The notes beneath the pieces were generated by a model. It ran no database searches. It was given only the letters and a program-made list of their open reading frames with translations, and was not told where the DNA came from. Below, piece after piece: positions 17,501 through 26,494 of a stretch of 32,329 bases of DNA (positions are counted from its first letter, which is position 1; the number at the start of each line of letters is the position of its first letter). The stretch comes from a bacterium (GTDB lineage Bacteria > Muiribacteriota > UBA9980). The stretch spans positions 1 through 32,329 of the forward strand of contig JAKPTH010000662.1 in the NCBI GenBank assembly GCA_029571125.1, given 5' to 3'. The position numbers and the translations under genes were made by a program.

Positions 17501-17530
17501 TTGACAAAAATATTTTAGTTATTGTATAAT
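17501..17530 (+). promoter_or_regulatory. consensus sigma70-type promoter for htrA
   Basis: TTGACA (17501-17506), an 18-nt spacer and TATAAT (17525-17530). The predicted leader is about 60 nt. No stress-sigma-type promoter was noticed. Confidence 0.85.
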
Positions 17531-17595
17531 TTTTTCGTTTCAAGCTTTATTTTTAAAAGCTTAAGCACTATCAAACAATAAGGAGGACGGTTAAA

Positions 17596-19194
17596 TTGAA
17601 AAAATCAGTTTTATTTCTTTCACTTTCTTCTTTTATTAAAACCAATGCGGCCGGTTTACTAATTTTTCTTTATGTTTTAAGTTGCAGTCAGGCATTTGCC
17701 GCCTCCGGCGCTTCTATCCCGGCGGATTCATCGGGAGTGGAGCTGGTGGCCGACATAGCAGAAAAAGTATCGCCCGCCGTCGTTTTTATAAATACCATAA
17801 AAGAAATCAAAGTAAGAAGGCCTTACGTGTGGGGGTTCGAAGAAGGGTATCTCGAGCAGTTGTTCCCTCAAAAAGGCAGCGGCTCAGGGGCTATTATAAG
17901 CAAAGAAGGGTATATAGTCACCAATGAGCACGTCATTCATGGCGCCGATAAAATCAGCGTTACGCTTCTTGATAAAAGAAAATTCGATGCGGTCCTTGTG
18001 GGTTCAGACATCAAAACGGACCTGGCGGTAATAAAAATAACCGCCGAAAATTTACCGGTTCTGGAGCTGGACGATTCGGATAAAATAAGGGTCGGGCAAT
18101 GGGTAGTGGCTATAGGTAATCCGTTCGGCCTGGAGCATACGGTGACGTGCGGCGTCATTTCGGCGCTCAACAGAACGCTCGCCATTCCTGGCGAACGCAA
18201 TTACAACAATCTGATACAGACCGACGCTTCGATCAACCCGGGCAATTCGGGCGGGCCGCTGGTTTCCCTCAAAGGAAAGATCATAGGCATAAACACCGCT
18301 ATTATTCCTCACGGCCAGGGCATAGGGTTTGCGATTCCGGCCAATCTCTGCAAAAACATAACCGACCAGCTCATTAAAAACAAAGCCGTAGTAAGGTCCT
18401 GGCTTGGCGTTTTCATACAGGAACTGACGCCCGACTTACAGAAGATGTTCAAGGTAAGCGAAGGCGTGGTCATAGGATCCGTGGTGGCCAATTCTCCAGC
18501 GCATAAAGCGGCAATAATGCGCGGCGACATAATGATCAGTTATGACGGGCATAAAATCAACGACAGGAATTCGCTTATAGAGTTAATTTCGACCTCAGAA
18601 TCCGGCAAGCCAAAAAAAGTTAAGGTTATCCGCGATGGAAAGGAAATAGAGCTCACGGTAACGCCCGAAGCTATGCCTGATGAAAATAAAATCGCGGCGG
18701 CGCAGGCTTCGCCTGAAAACGAAGCGCAAAAAGAAAAAGCGCAGGCGGCAGAAATAGAATACGTTCTTTTTGGCATAAGCTGTAAAGATGCGGTAAGCGA
18801 TAATAAAAACGTCGGCGGCGCTGAAATTACGGCTATCGATCAAGCAGCGGAAGCTTCTGAAAAGCTGACTCCAGGGGATGTTATAATACAGATAGGCACC
18901 GAGCAGATTAAAGACGTAAAGCAGCTCAGGGAATATCTGGTTAAAAACAAGAATGAAAAATCTTTCGTAGTAGCCGTTACAAATAACGGCGTTTCGAGGT
19001 ATTTAAGCCTCAACGCGGAAGCGCCCGATAAATTCAAGAGCATGGCGGTCGAACCTAAAAAAGAGCAGAAGCAGGATAAGCGCGGCGGAGGCAATTTTAA
19101 ATATTATGTAATTCCGCCAAACTCGATACCGCAGGGGTTTGATTTTAACGATCTTTTCAACCGGCAGTTCATGGAAGAATTTTTGAACGAATAA
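17596..19194 (+). CDS. htrA: HtrA/Deg-family serine protease with two PDZ domains
   Basis: A 532-residue envelope protease/chaperone that degrades misfolded proteins. An N-terminal hydrophobic segment (about 18-35, with AFA or a VLSC lipobox-like site) directs export. The trypsin-like domain carries the catalytic triad His112 ('NEHV'), Asp142 ('KTDLAVIKI') and Ser218 ('INPGNSGGPLVS'). PDZ1 covers about 265-355 ('VVIGSVVANSPAHKAAIMRGDIMISYDG'). A linker rich in Ala, Gln, Glu and Lys precedes PDZ2 (about 400-475), and a Lys/Gln-rich tail follows. The TTG start is supported by AGGAGG nine nt upstream. It has its own promoter and is the first gene of the plus-strand run. Confidence 0.95.
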   Translation: MKKSVLFLSLSSFIKTNAAGLLIFLYVLSCSQAFAASGASIPADSSGVELVADIAEKVSPAVVFINTIKEIKVRRPYVWGFEEGYLEQLFPQKGSGSGAIISKEGYIVTNEHVIHGADKISVTLLDKRKFDAVLVGSDIKTDLAVIKITAENLPVLELDDSDKIRVGQWVVAIGNPFGLEHTVTCGVISALNRTLAIPGERNYNNLIQTDASINPGNSGGPLVSLKGKIIGINTAIIPHGQGIGFAIPANLCKNITDQLIKNKAVVRSWLGVFIQELTPDLQKMFKVSEGVVIGSVVANSPAHKAAIMRGDIMISYDGHKINDRNSLIELISTSESGKPKKVKVIRDGKEIELTVTPEAMPDENKIAAAQASPENEAQKEKAQAAEIEYVLFGISCKDAVSDNKNVGGAEITAIDQAAEASEKLTPGDVIIQIGTEQIKDVKQLREYLVKNKNEKSFVVAVTNNGVSRYLSLNAEAPDKFKSMAVEPKKEQKQDKRGGGNFKYYVIPPNSIPQGFDFNDLFNRQFMEEFLNE

Positions 19195-19203
19195 TAATTT
19201 ATA

Positions 19204-19232
19204 TTGAATTTTAGCTTAAAATTAAATATAAT
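19204..19232 (+). promoter_or_regulatory. probable promoter of the flavoprotein-fab-ispH operon
   Basis: TTGAAT (19204-19209), a 17-nt spacer and TATAAT (19227-19232), in AT-rich sequence directly after htrA. The predicted start is near 19239, just before the inverted repeat. Confidence 0.55.
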
Positions 19233-19248
19233 ATATAGATTTTTTAAT

Positions 19249-19291
19249 GCGTTCATTCTAAGGACTTAAAAATAGTTTTTAGAATGAACGC
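19249..19291. promoter_or_regulatory. 13-bp inverted repeat in the operon leader
   Basis: GCGTTCATTCTAA (19249-19261) and TTAGAATGAACGC (19279-19291) are perfect complements around a 17-nt loop. It lies just after the promoter and 7 nt before the ribosome-binding site, with no T-run. That suits an operator or a leader hairpin controlling translation. Confidence 0.65.
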
Positions 19292-19313
19292 GTGATATTG
19301 AAGAGGTGTATAA

Positions 19314-20714
19314 TTGAAAGAAATTAAAAATTCTTACGACGTAGTCGTCATAGGAAGCGGACTCGCGGGGCTCACCGCGGCCAACATGCTCGCTAAATCA
19401 GATAATTCGGTGCTCTTATGCGAGCATCATTTTAATCTGGGCGGTCTTGCCACATGGTTCAACAGAAAAGGCGGGCATATATTCGACGTATCTTTGCACG
19501 GATTTCCGGTCGGCATGATAAAAACCTGCCGCAAATACTGGAATAAAGAAATCGCCGATTCGATAGTCCAGTTAAAAGATATCCGATTCGACAATCCGCA
19601 ATTTTCTTTCACCACCACATTCGATGTGAACGATTTCAAAGACAAGCTGGTGAATAATTTTAAGGTGCCGCAATCCACCGTGGATGATTTTTTCACGACG
19701 GTGCGCGGAATGGATTACTTTCAGGACAATAAAATGACCGCTCGCGAATTATTCGACAGGTTTTTTCCGGGCAGAAGCGATGTGGTAAGGCTTTTAATGG
19801 AGCCTATAACTTACGCCAACGGCTCCACGCTCGACGATCCGGCGATTTCGTATGGAATAGTATTTTCAAATTTCATGAGCAAGGGCGTTTTCACTTTCGA
19901 AGGCGGCACCGACAAGCTCATAGGCGCCATGAAGGCTGAGCTCGAAAAAAACGGCGTGGATATAGCGCTTAGAAGCCGCGTCGAAAAAATACTGACAAAT
20001 GGCAAAGCCGTGAGCGGGGTCATAGTCAACGGCCGCGAAATAAAGTGCAAAGCGGTCGTTTCGAACGCCAACATAGTCACCACGGTAAACGATCTGTGCG
20101 GACGCGCAAATTTCAGCGAAGATTTTTTGAAGCAGTTCGATACGGTCAGAATAAATAACAGCAGCTCGCAGGTGTATATGGGTATTAAAAAAGGCGAAAA
20201 GATCGATTTTATAGGCGATCTTATTTTCACGTCTTTCGCCCCTGAATTTTCGTCGTCCGAGCTTATAGATAAAAACACGTCCAGCCGCACCTTTTCAGTT
20301 TATTATCCCAAAACCCGCCCCGGCCATGACATGTATTCGATAGTTTCGTCCACAAATTCCAATTACGACGACTGGGCAAAGCTATCAAAAGAGGATTACC
20401 ATAAAGAGAAGGAAGCGCTGATAGAGCGTTCCATCAAGCATCTAGAAAAGTACGTGCCCGACGTCAGAAAAAAAATCGACTACGTCGAGGCGGCCACTCC
20501 GCTGACGTTTAAAAGATACACGCTGCATCCGGGCGGCTCGTCTTTCGGCACTAAATTCGAAGGTTTGAAGCCGAGCATGGAAATAGGCAACGAAGTCGGC
20601 GGCCTTTTTCATACGGGCTCGGTGGGGATAATAATGTCCGGATGGCTCGGAACGGTCAACTACGGCGTAATAGTGGCAAATAACGCCGACAGGTATGTAA
20701 AAGCTAATAATTAA
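19314..20714 (+). CDS. CrtI-like FAD-dependent oxidoreductase
   Basis: A 466-residue flavoprotein of the phytoene desaturase / carotenoid isomerase / retinol saturase superfamily. The FAD-binding '[16 protein letters not shown]' and its acidic partner 'CEHH' are at the N-terminus, with 'NLGGLATWF' following. '[14 protein letters not shown]' in the middle and the C-terminal '[23 protein letters not shown]' match the second FAD-contact region. It could desaturate, isomerise or saturate a polyene or prenyl chain; its position with an IspH-UbiA gene favours an isoprenoid substrate (inference). TTG start with GAGGTG upstream. First gene of the operon. Confidence 0.85.
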   Translation: MKEIKNSYDVVVIGSGLAGLTAANMLAKSDNSVLLCEHHFNLGGLATWFNRKGGHIFDVSLHGFPVGMIKTCRKYWNKEIADSIVQLKDIRFDNPQFSFTTTFDVNDFKDKLVNNFKVPQSTVDDFFTTVRGMDYFQDNKMTARELFDRFFPGRSDVVRLLMEPITYANGSTLDDPAISYGIVFSNFMSKGVFTFEGGTDKLIGAMKAELEKNGVDIALRSRVEKILTNGKAVSGVIVNGREIKCKAVVSNANIVTTVNDLCGRANFSEDFLKQFDTVRINNSSSQVYMGIKKGEKIDFIGDLIFTSFAPEFSSSELIDKNTSSRTFSVYYPKTRPGHDMYSIVSSTNSNYDDWAKLSKEDYHKEKEALIERSIKHLEKYVPDVRKKIDYVEAATPLTFKRYTLHPGGSSFGTKFEGLKPSMEIGNEVGGLFHTGSVGIIMSGWLGTVNYGVIVANNADRYVKANN

Positions 20715-20743
20715 AAATATAAAGTAAAAATTGGAGAATCATA

Positions 20744-21205
20744 ATGAGCGACGAAAAGTTAAAGGCCGTATATGATGCTATACCGCACAGGCCGCCGTTT
20801 CTGTTTGTGGACGAAATAGCGGAAACCGGAGAAAGTAAAATCGTAACGCGCACTAAAATGGATAGCGGGCGCGATTTTTTCCGCGGCCACTATCCGGGCC
20901 GCCCTATAGTTCCGGGCGTAATTTTGTGCGAAGCGGCCTTCCAGAGCGGAGCCATTTTGATATCTTCTTTACTCAAGGGCAAAACGGACTTATCACAGGC
21001 CGTTCCGGTAGTAACCCGGGTATCCGAAGTAAAATTCAGAAAAATGATTTCTCCCGGCGAAGTTATTGAAACAACGGTTGAAATTATAGAAAAAGTCGGC
21101 CCGGTTTACTTCATGAAGGCCCAGATATCTTCGGGCGGCAAAAACGCGGTTCGCTGCGAATTCGCGGTCAGTTTAGTAGAAAGCGAAGGCGGTAACGGTC
21201 AATGA
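20744..21205 (+). CDS. fabZ: FabZ-like 3-hydroxyacyl-ACP dehydratase
   Basis: A 153-residue hotdog-fold dehydratase removing water from 3-hydroxyacyl-ACP. The opening 'AIPHRPPFLFVDEI' is the FabZ pattern, and the catalytic pair is His49 in 'RGHYPGRPIVPG' and Glu63 in 'ILCEAAFQSG'. Length is normal. GGAG precedes the ATG. The gene overlaps fabI by four bases (ATGA), so the two are translationally coupled. With an isoprenoid fusion gene and a CrtI-like gene in the same operon, it may serve a dedicated acyl chain rather than bulk lipid. Confidence 0.9.
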   Translation: MSDEKLKAVYDAIPHRPPFLFVDEIAETGESKIVTRTKMDSGRDFFRGHYPGRPIVPGVILCEAAFQSGAILISSLLKGKTDLSQAVPVVTRVSEVKFRKMISPGEVIETTVEIIEKVGPVYFMKAQISSGGKNAVRCEFAVSLVESEGGNGQ

Positions 21206-22023
21206 GTTATTTAAATATAGAAAATAAAAAATTTCTAATATTCGGAGTAGCCAATAAGCGAAGCGTGGCTTATCACATAGCTAAAACTCTTGAAGAAAAC
21301 GGCGCCATAGCGATTCACAGCGTTCAAAACGAAAAGAACGCAGACGCGGTTTTAAAGCTTTTCCCGAAAGCGGAAACCCACGTCTGCGACGTTGAAAACG
21401 AAGGGCAGATTTACGATATGGCCGCCATATTAAAGGAAAAGCACGGCGAAATACAGGGAATAGTGCATTCGCTAGCCTACGCTAATTACTCGGAAGGCCT
21501 GAAGCCTTTTTATGAAACCAAAAAGAAAGATTTTCTTCAGGCGATGGATATTTCATGTTTTTCTTTAATATCCATAGCCAACGCGATGCGCGATATAATA
21601 AACAAAGACGGCTCGGTTATAACTATTTCAATATCGGCCACCAACATGGCCGTTGAAAATTACGGATATATGGCGCCGGTAAAGGCCGCGCTCGATTCTT
21701 CGGTCTGTTTTCTGGCAAAATCGTTCAGCAAATTTTCCAATATAAGGTTTAACGCCGTGGCGGCGAGTCTTTTAAAAACATCCGCTTCGGCTGGAATTCC
21801 GGGTTACCTCGATTATTACGACTTCGCCGAAAAGTTCACGCTCAGAAAGAAAAACCTTATGACGGAAGAAGTGGGAACGCTGGGCGCGTTTTTGCTGAGT
21901 CCGGCTTCGAGCGGAATAAACGCGCAGCGTATAGTTATCGACGCCGGAATGGGAGTTAACTACTTCGACAACGAAGTGATAAAACTCGCCACCATAGGAA
22001 GCAAGCACGCTAACGGCCAGTGA
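21202..22023 (+). CDS. fabI: FabI-like enoyl-ACP reductase (SDR family)
   Basis: A 273-residue short-chain dehydrogenase. The N-terminal 'FGVANKRSVAYHIA' matches the FabI cofactor loop, 'GIVHSLAYA' is the FabI-type core strand, and the catalytic Tyr154 and Lys161 (Tyr-x6-Lys in 'NYGYMAPVKAAL') are present. At the place where E. coli FabI has a second conserved Tyr (ten residues before the catalytic one) this protein has Ile144. It is probably still an enoyl reductase, but perhaps a divergent paralogue with another substrate. It overlaps fabZ by four bases and has only a weak ribosome-binding site. Confidence 0.85.
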   Translation: MSYLNIENKKFLIFGVANKRSVAYHIAKTLEENGAIAIHSVQNEKNADAVLKLFPKAETHVCDVENEGQIYDMAAILKEKHGEIQGIVHSLAYANYSEGLKPFYETKKKDFLQAMDISCFSLISIANAMRDIINKDGSVITISISATNMAVENYGYMAPVKAALDSSVCFLAKSFSKFSNIRFNAVAASLLKTSASAGIPGYLDYYDFAEKFTLRKKNLMTEEVGTLGAFLLSPASSGINAQRIVIDAGMGVNYFDNEVIKLATIGSKHANGQ

Positions 22024-22066
22024 CTCGCATATAAAAAAGGCTCTAATAAATAACGGCGGAGCTTAA

Positions 22067-23860
22067 ATGAAAATAAAAATAGCCCGCACCGCGGGTTTCT
22101 GTTTCGGCGTCAAGCGCGCCATGGATAAAGTTTTAAACACGTCCAACCGCCTGCGCTCGGCGATTTATACCGACGGCCCGTTAATACACAACCCTCAGAT
22201 AGTCAAAGCGCTCGAGCAGCGCAAGATCAGCGTTCTCGACGACGCGGCGGCGCCCGGCGGCGGCTCTACCGTCGTAATACGCGCCCACGGGGTGTCTCCG
22301 GCTAGAAAAGCCTTTCTCGAATCCAGGTGCGCTCAGGTAATAGACGGCACCTGCCCGCTCGTATCCAAAATCCAGAACATAGTGAAAAAAGAAATAGAAA
22401 ATGGCCGCTACGTGATTATAATAGGCGAAGCGGGGCATCCCGAAGTCATCGGCATACTGGGTTTCGCTTCGGGCAGGGGCGCGGTTATCAACAGCGAAGA
22501 AGAGATATCGCGGCTTACTGAAGAAGCCCCGGGAAGCGGAGGCGATAAAAACAAAAACGCGGCGCAGTTCGCCGGCGGGGTATCGGTAGTGGCGCAATCG
22601 ACGCAGGAACTCGAACACTTTGAAAATCTGGTTTCGGTTTTAAAATCAAAATATAACGGCATAAAGGTTTTCAACACCATCTGCAACGCGACCAGAAAAA
22701 GGCAGGAAGAAGCCGCTCAGCTGGCGCGCGAAGTGGACCTGATGGTCATAGTGGGCGGCAAAAACAGCGGCAACACCAAGCGGCTGGCTGAAGTGGCGCA
22801 GTCTTCAAAAACTCCTGCGGTGCTGGTAGAAACCGAAGAAGAGTTGAGCGCCGGGATGTTCGCCGGCAAGCGGACGGTCGGAATAACGGCCGGGGCTTCA
22901 ACTCCGAACTGGATGATAAGAAACGTCGCGCAAAAAATAGAGGAAATATCGTATGATTCGAAACCTTTTCCATTGAGGTTGCTTAAAAAAACCGTCAATT
23001 TCCTTATAGACAGCGACATTTATATAGGAATCTGCGCTTTCGCGATGGCGTACGTGGCTTCCACGCTGATAGCTAAAACCATACACCCTTTCGAAGCCTG
23101 GCTCGCCGCGCTTTATATCTTTTCCATGCACACCCTCAACCGTTATATAGACCGCGACGCGAGCCGCTACAACAGTTCAAGCCGCAATAAGATATACCAT
23201 AAATTCGCAAGGTATATAATGGCGGGCGGCGTTCTTGCTTCGCTTTCCGTAGTGGCGCTTTCGCTGCATTTCGGCGTATGGCTTTTTTTATTTTACGTAC
23301 TTTGCTCGCTGGCGGGGGTTTTATACAGCATAAATTTCGTGCCGGTCGGCTTCCGTCCTTACGTGCGTTATGCCTCGCTCAAGGACATACCTGGTTCGCG
23401 CGACCTTTTCATTTCCACCGCCTGGGCGGTGGTGTTGACGTTCTCCCCTGCGGTAAGCGGCAAATGGATATTCGAGTGGCGGCTGCTTTTCACGTTTTCG
23501 ATAATATTCATAATGGCTTTCTGCCGCACTATAACGCTCGACATCAAAGATATACAGGGCGACAGCATAGTGGGAAAGGAGACCATACCGACGCTTATAG
23601 GAAGCAAATATTCGGTTTTACTGATGAAGTTCCTTCTTCTCTGCGCGAGCGTCATAACTATAGTGGCGGTGCTGGTGAACGAATACGAGTATTATAGCCT
23701 TTCGCTCATAGCCAATTTTGCATATATGCTGGTAATCATAAATAAATTCGGCAAAGAAACCAATTATTACGGAAATTATATAGAGGGCCTTATAGATTTT
23801 AATTTTATTTTAGCCGCGCTGTTTTTGCTTATAACCAAATGGACGTTGATTTTATTTTAG
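22067..23860 (+). CDS. ispH: fusion of IspH (HMBPP reductase) and a UbiA-type prenyltransferase
   Basis: A 597-residue two-domain protein. Residues 1-285 are a complete IspH, the last MEP-pathway step yielding IPP and DMAPP: the three iron-sulfur cysteines Cys12 ('GFCFGVKRA'), Cys96 ('GTCPLV') and Cys206 ('NTICNATRKRQ'), plus His41, His74, His124 and Glu126 in their usual contexts. From about 315 it is a polytopic membrane domain with about eight spans and both UbiA Asp-rich motifs: 'NRYIDRDASRY' (358-368, imperfect) and 'DIKDIQGDSIVGKETIPTLIG' (492-512). UbiA enzymes transfer prenyl chains to aromatic or other acceptors. GGAG precedes the ATG. The acceptor is unknown. Confidence 0.92.
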   Translation: MKIKIARTAGFCFGVKRAMDKVLNTSNRLRSAIYTDGPLIHNPQIVKALEQRKISVLDDAAAPGGGSTVVIRAHGVSPARKAFLESRCAQVIDGTCPLVSKIQNIVKKEIENGRYVIIIGEAGHPEVIGILGFASGRGAVINSEEEISRLTEEAPGSGGDKNKNAAQFAGGVSVVAQSTQELEHFENLVSVLKSKYNGIKVFNTICNATRKRQEEAAQLAREVDLMVIVGGKNSGNTKRLAEVAQSSKTPAVLVETEEELSAGMFAGKRTVGITAGASTPNWMIRNVAQKIEEISYDSKPFPLRLLKKTVNFLIDSDIYIGICAFAMAYVASTLIAKTIHPFEAWLAALYIFSMHTLNRYIDRDASRYNSSSRNKIYHKFARYIMAGGVLASLSVVALSLHFGVWLFLFYVLCSLAGVLYSINFVPVGFRPYVRYASLKDIPGSRDLFISTAWAVVLTFSPAVSGKWIFEWRLLFTFSIIFIMAFCRTITLDIKDIQGDSIVGKETIPTLIGSKYSVLLMKFLLLCASVITIVAVLVNEYEYYSLSLIANFAYMLVIINKFGKETNYYGNYIEGLIDFNFILAALFLLITKWTLILF

Positions 23861-23904
23861 CAAAACGGCGGCGTGGACCGATCAAATAAGTTCAGGGCGT
23901 TTTT

Positions 23905-25680
23905 ATGAAAAAAAACATGGACAGGTTCATAATAATATTAGCGGCGGCGGCGTTAATTTCAATGCTGCCGGCGGCGGCGTATTATCACGGGCAATATTTA
24001 AAAAACGCGGCGCGCGGCCCGCTCGAAAAAATAAAAAACGAGATACGCGGATTAATAAAAAAAGAAATCGATAATTATGCCGCCGAAGAAAATTACGCCG
24101 GCGATATATTCTATGATCCTGTTATACGCCTCGACCTTTCGGATATGAGCGTAGTCCCGCCGCAGTATAAAGCGCGGCTTCTGGCGGAGCTCGAACTCAA
24201 GCATGCGGATTTCGATTCGGCGGTTTTAGGCAGGCTGGTATCGGCGATTAAAACCGCAACGCCCGAAACCGCGGCCTCTCTGCTTTCATATTACCTTAAC
24301 GACCGTGCCGATTCGTATGTTTTTGAAAAAGCGGTTTTATATATTTATCTTATAAAAATTAAAAACGGACTGGGGCGCCCTTTCGACGAAGATCTGATAG
24401 CATTTAAAAATCTGGCGGCGGCGGTTAAAAACGATAATGAAGTAAAATTTTTATACGAAAAATTAAAGCTTTCGGTCGTATCTTCAAAAGCTTCAGCGGC
24501 GGATTCAATCGGCGACATTTTAAGCGGCGCGGATTACGGGACGGGCGCAAGGCCCGATGCGGGCCCGTCAGACGAAAAAATCCCGGCGCTTTTTGTCAGC
24601 ATAAAGAGCGAAGCGCTTTCAGGGGAATCCGGCGGCGGCATAAGCATAAGGCCTTTAAATACCGGCGGCGGGCGAACGCACATACTGGTTTCGGCCGGAG
24701 TGGAAACTTCGTCCGGCAAAGAGAAAGCGGCCGGAAAAATAGCCTTGGCGGGCGTCGTCAGCATAGACAATTTAAACGCCGTTATAAAAAGAAAACATAA
24801 CGCCATATTGAGCGCAGAAGATTCCGGCATAGACATTAATTCGATAGAATTTTGCGGACCTTATAAAATCATAGCGGCCGGCGTTAATTTCAGCAGGAAT
24901 TATTTTATAGAAGCGGCGTTTTATCTTCCGCTGATAATAACCATAACGGTTTTTTACATTCTAAAGAAACGTGAAAACGAGGCATACCGGCTCAGCGTCA
25001 ATATGACCGATTTCGTTTCTAAAATTTCGCATCAGCTTAAAACGCCGCTTTCATCGTCGCTGCTATATCTTGAACTCGCCGAAAAGCACCTGGAATCAGG
25101 CGAGGCGGAAAAAGCTCGCGGCGCGATATCTCTGGCGCATGAACAGGCCAAATCGCTTTCGTTTTTATTCGAAAACTATTCGGTCTTAAACCGTATTTTT
25201 TCCGACAACGTCCTTCTTAATATCGGCGAAGCGGATATCGAAGAAGAGCTGATACTTCACATTAAATCCTACGGCGCCCAAATAGAGAGCGCCGTATTGA
25301 AAGTGGCTTTCGAGCTGGCTGAAGAAAACAGGGCGCTAATAGACAAATGGGCGTTTTATAATATAATAGCCAACCTGATTTCAAACAGCCTGAAATATTC
25401 AAAAAAAAGCACGACCGAAATAATTTTCAGATCGGAAATATCCGGCGGCCGCCTTGCGCTTTCAATTTCCGACAACGGCCCCGGCGTGAGCGAAACCTAC
25501 GCGCCTAAAATATTCGACAAATTTTATAAAGGATCGGCTTCCGCCGGGGAATTCCGTTCGAGCGGCCTCGGCTTATATATAGCCAGGGCGCTTGCCGTCA
25601 AAATGAACGGCGAGTTGACGCTAGACGATAATTACAAAAACGGCGCAAGGTTCATTTTATATTTGCGCATACCGTCATAA
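23905..25680 (+). CDS. membrane-bound sensor histidine kinase
   Basis: A 591-residue kinase. Membrane segment 1 lies at about 7-27 and segment 2 at about 335-355, enclosing a large extracytoplasmic domain of about 300 residues with an Ala/Gly/Ser-rich middle and no family I recognise. No HAMP domain is visible. The kinase core follows at once: His376 in 'ISHQLKTPLSS', N box 'NIIANLISNSLKYS', G1 'DNGPGV', F box 'FDKFYKG' and G2 'SGLGLYIARALAVK'. It lies 44 nt after the ispH-ubiA fusion and 15 nt before its response regulator, so it probably senses an envelope condition linked to this operon. Confidence 0.92.
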   Translation: MKKNMDRFIIILAAAALISMLPAAAYYHGQYLKNAARGPLEKIKNEIRGLIKKEIDNYAAEENYAGDIFYDPVIRLDLSDMSVVPPQYKARLLAELELKHADFDSAVLGRLVSAIKTATPETAASLLSYYLNDRADSYVFEKAVLYIYLIKIKNGLGRPFDEDLIAFKNLAAAVKNDNEVKFLYEKLKLSVVSSKASAADSIGDILSGADYGTGARPDAGPSDEKIPALFVSIKSEALSGESGGGISIRPLNTGGGRTHILVSAGVETSSGKEKAAGKIALAGVVSIDNLNAVIKRKHNAILSAEDSGIDINSIEFCGPYKIIAAGVNFSRNYFIEAAFYLPLIITITVFYILKKRENEAYRLSVNMTDFVSKISHQLKTPLSSSLLYLELAEKHLESGEAEKARGAISLAHEQAKSLSFLFENYSVLNRIFSDNVLLNIGEADIEEELILHIKSYGAQIESAVLKVAFELAEENRALIDKWAFYNIIANLISNSLKYSKKSTTEIIFRSEISGGRLALSISDNGPGVSETYAPKIFDKFYKGSASAGEFRSSGLGLYIARALAVKMNGELTLDDNYKNGARFILYLRIPS

Positions 25681-25695
25681 AGAAAAAGGTAAATT

Positions 25696-26397
25696 ATGAA
25701 CGAAGAATATTCAAAAACCAAAATATTACTCGTCGAAGACGACGAAGCGCTTGCGAACGGATTAAAAGAAGCTCTAAAGCTGGAAAATATAGAAGTGGTA
25801 ACGGCCGGATCAGCCGGGGAGGCGGGCCGCGTCATTACTGAAAGCGGCCTTTCCGGATTCGACATAATGGTTCTCGACCTGACGCTGCCGGACGGTTCCG
25901 GGCTCGACATTCTCAAAAAAGTCCGCAGAGAGTCGCTGGATTTCGCCGTAATAATACTTTCGGCCAGGTCTTCCGAGCTCGATAAAGTGGTGGGTCTCGA
26001 GCTCGGAGCCGACGATTACATGTGCAAGCCCTTTTCGCTAAAAGAGCTGCACGCGCGGATAAAAGCTTTAATAAGACGGTCGAAAAGAAGCGCCGGCAAG
26101 GATGCGCCTGATATTTTCAGGCACGAGAATCTGAGCGTTAATTTAGGCTCGCGCGAAGTATTCATAAAAGACAAGGCTGCAAAATTAAGCTTTACCGAAT
26201 TTGAAATACTTAAACTGCTGCTGCTAAATAAAAATATAGTCGTCGAAAGGCAGACTTTAATAGAACGCGTCTGGAATGGAATTTTTATAGATTTAAGAAG
26301 CGTGGACCCTCATATATCCAGACTAAGAAAAAAAATCGCGCCTTATGGAGCGCTCATCGAAACGCTTCCCAATATAGGATATAAATTTAAAATATAA
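25696..26397 (+). CDS. OmpR/PhoB-type response regulator
   Basis: A 233-residue DNA-binding regulator. The receiver domain (1-125) has the acidic pair 'VEDDE', phosphoacceptor Asp61 in 'VLDLTLPDGSG', and the Lys of 'CKPFSLKEL'. The winged-helix output domain (about 135-233) ends 'RSVDPHISRLRKKI...IETLPNIGYKFKI', the classical OmpR-family recognition helix and wing. It is the partner of the kinase just upstream. Its target sites are unknown; the inverted repeat at 19249-19291 in the operon leader is a candidate. Confidence 0.95.
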   Translation: MNEEYSKTKILLVEDDEALANGLKEALKLENIEVVTAGSAGEAGRVITESGLSGFDIMVLDLTLPDGSGLDILKKVRRESLDFAVIILSARSSELDKVVGLELGADDYMCKPFSLKELHARIKALIRRSKRSAGKDAPDIFRHENLSVNLGSREVFIKDKAAKLSFTEFEILKLLLLNKNIVVERQTLIERVWNGIFIDLRSVDPHISRLRKKIAPYGALIETLPNIGYKFKI

Positions 26398-26434
26398 GGC
26401 GATTGTAATGCCGCCGCAACACTATTGCAAGGTC

Positions 26435-26475
26435 CCTGACAGATAATAAAATCAGGAAGTAAAAAAACTGATTTT
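26435..26475 (+). promoter_or_regulatory. mutually exclusive hairpins in the leader of the 572-residue gene
   Basis: CCTGA (26435-26439) can pair with TCAGG (26452-26456), while AAAATCAG (26448-26455) can instead pair with CTGATTTT (26468-26475). The two helices share bases, so only one can form. The strong ribosome-binding site AGGGGG follows at 26482-26487. The arrangement resembles an attenuator, but it is short. Confidence 0.35.
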
Positions 26476-26494
26476 AATTTAAGGGGGAATTTTT

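Noticed and set aside
19249-19291. Inverted repeat as the htrA terminator
   Set aside because: No T-run follows the stem on the plus strand, and it lies after a plausible promoter for the next operon.
22181-22618. Long minus-strand frames opposite the IspH-UbiA gene and similar shadows elsewhere
   Set aside because: They are antisense to clear genes and reflect codon bias; no start signals or families.
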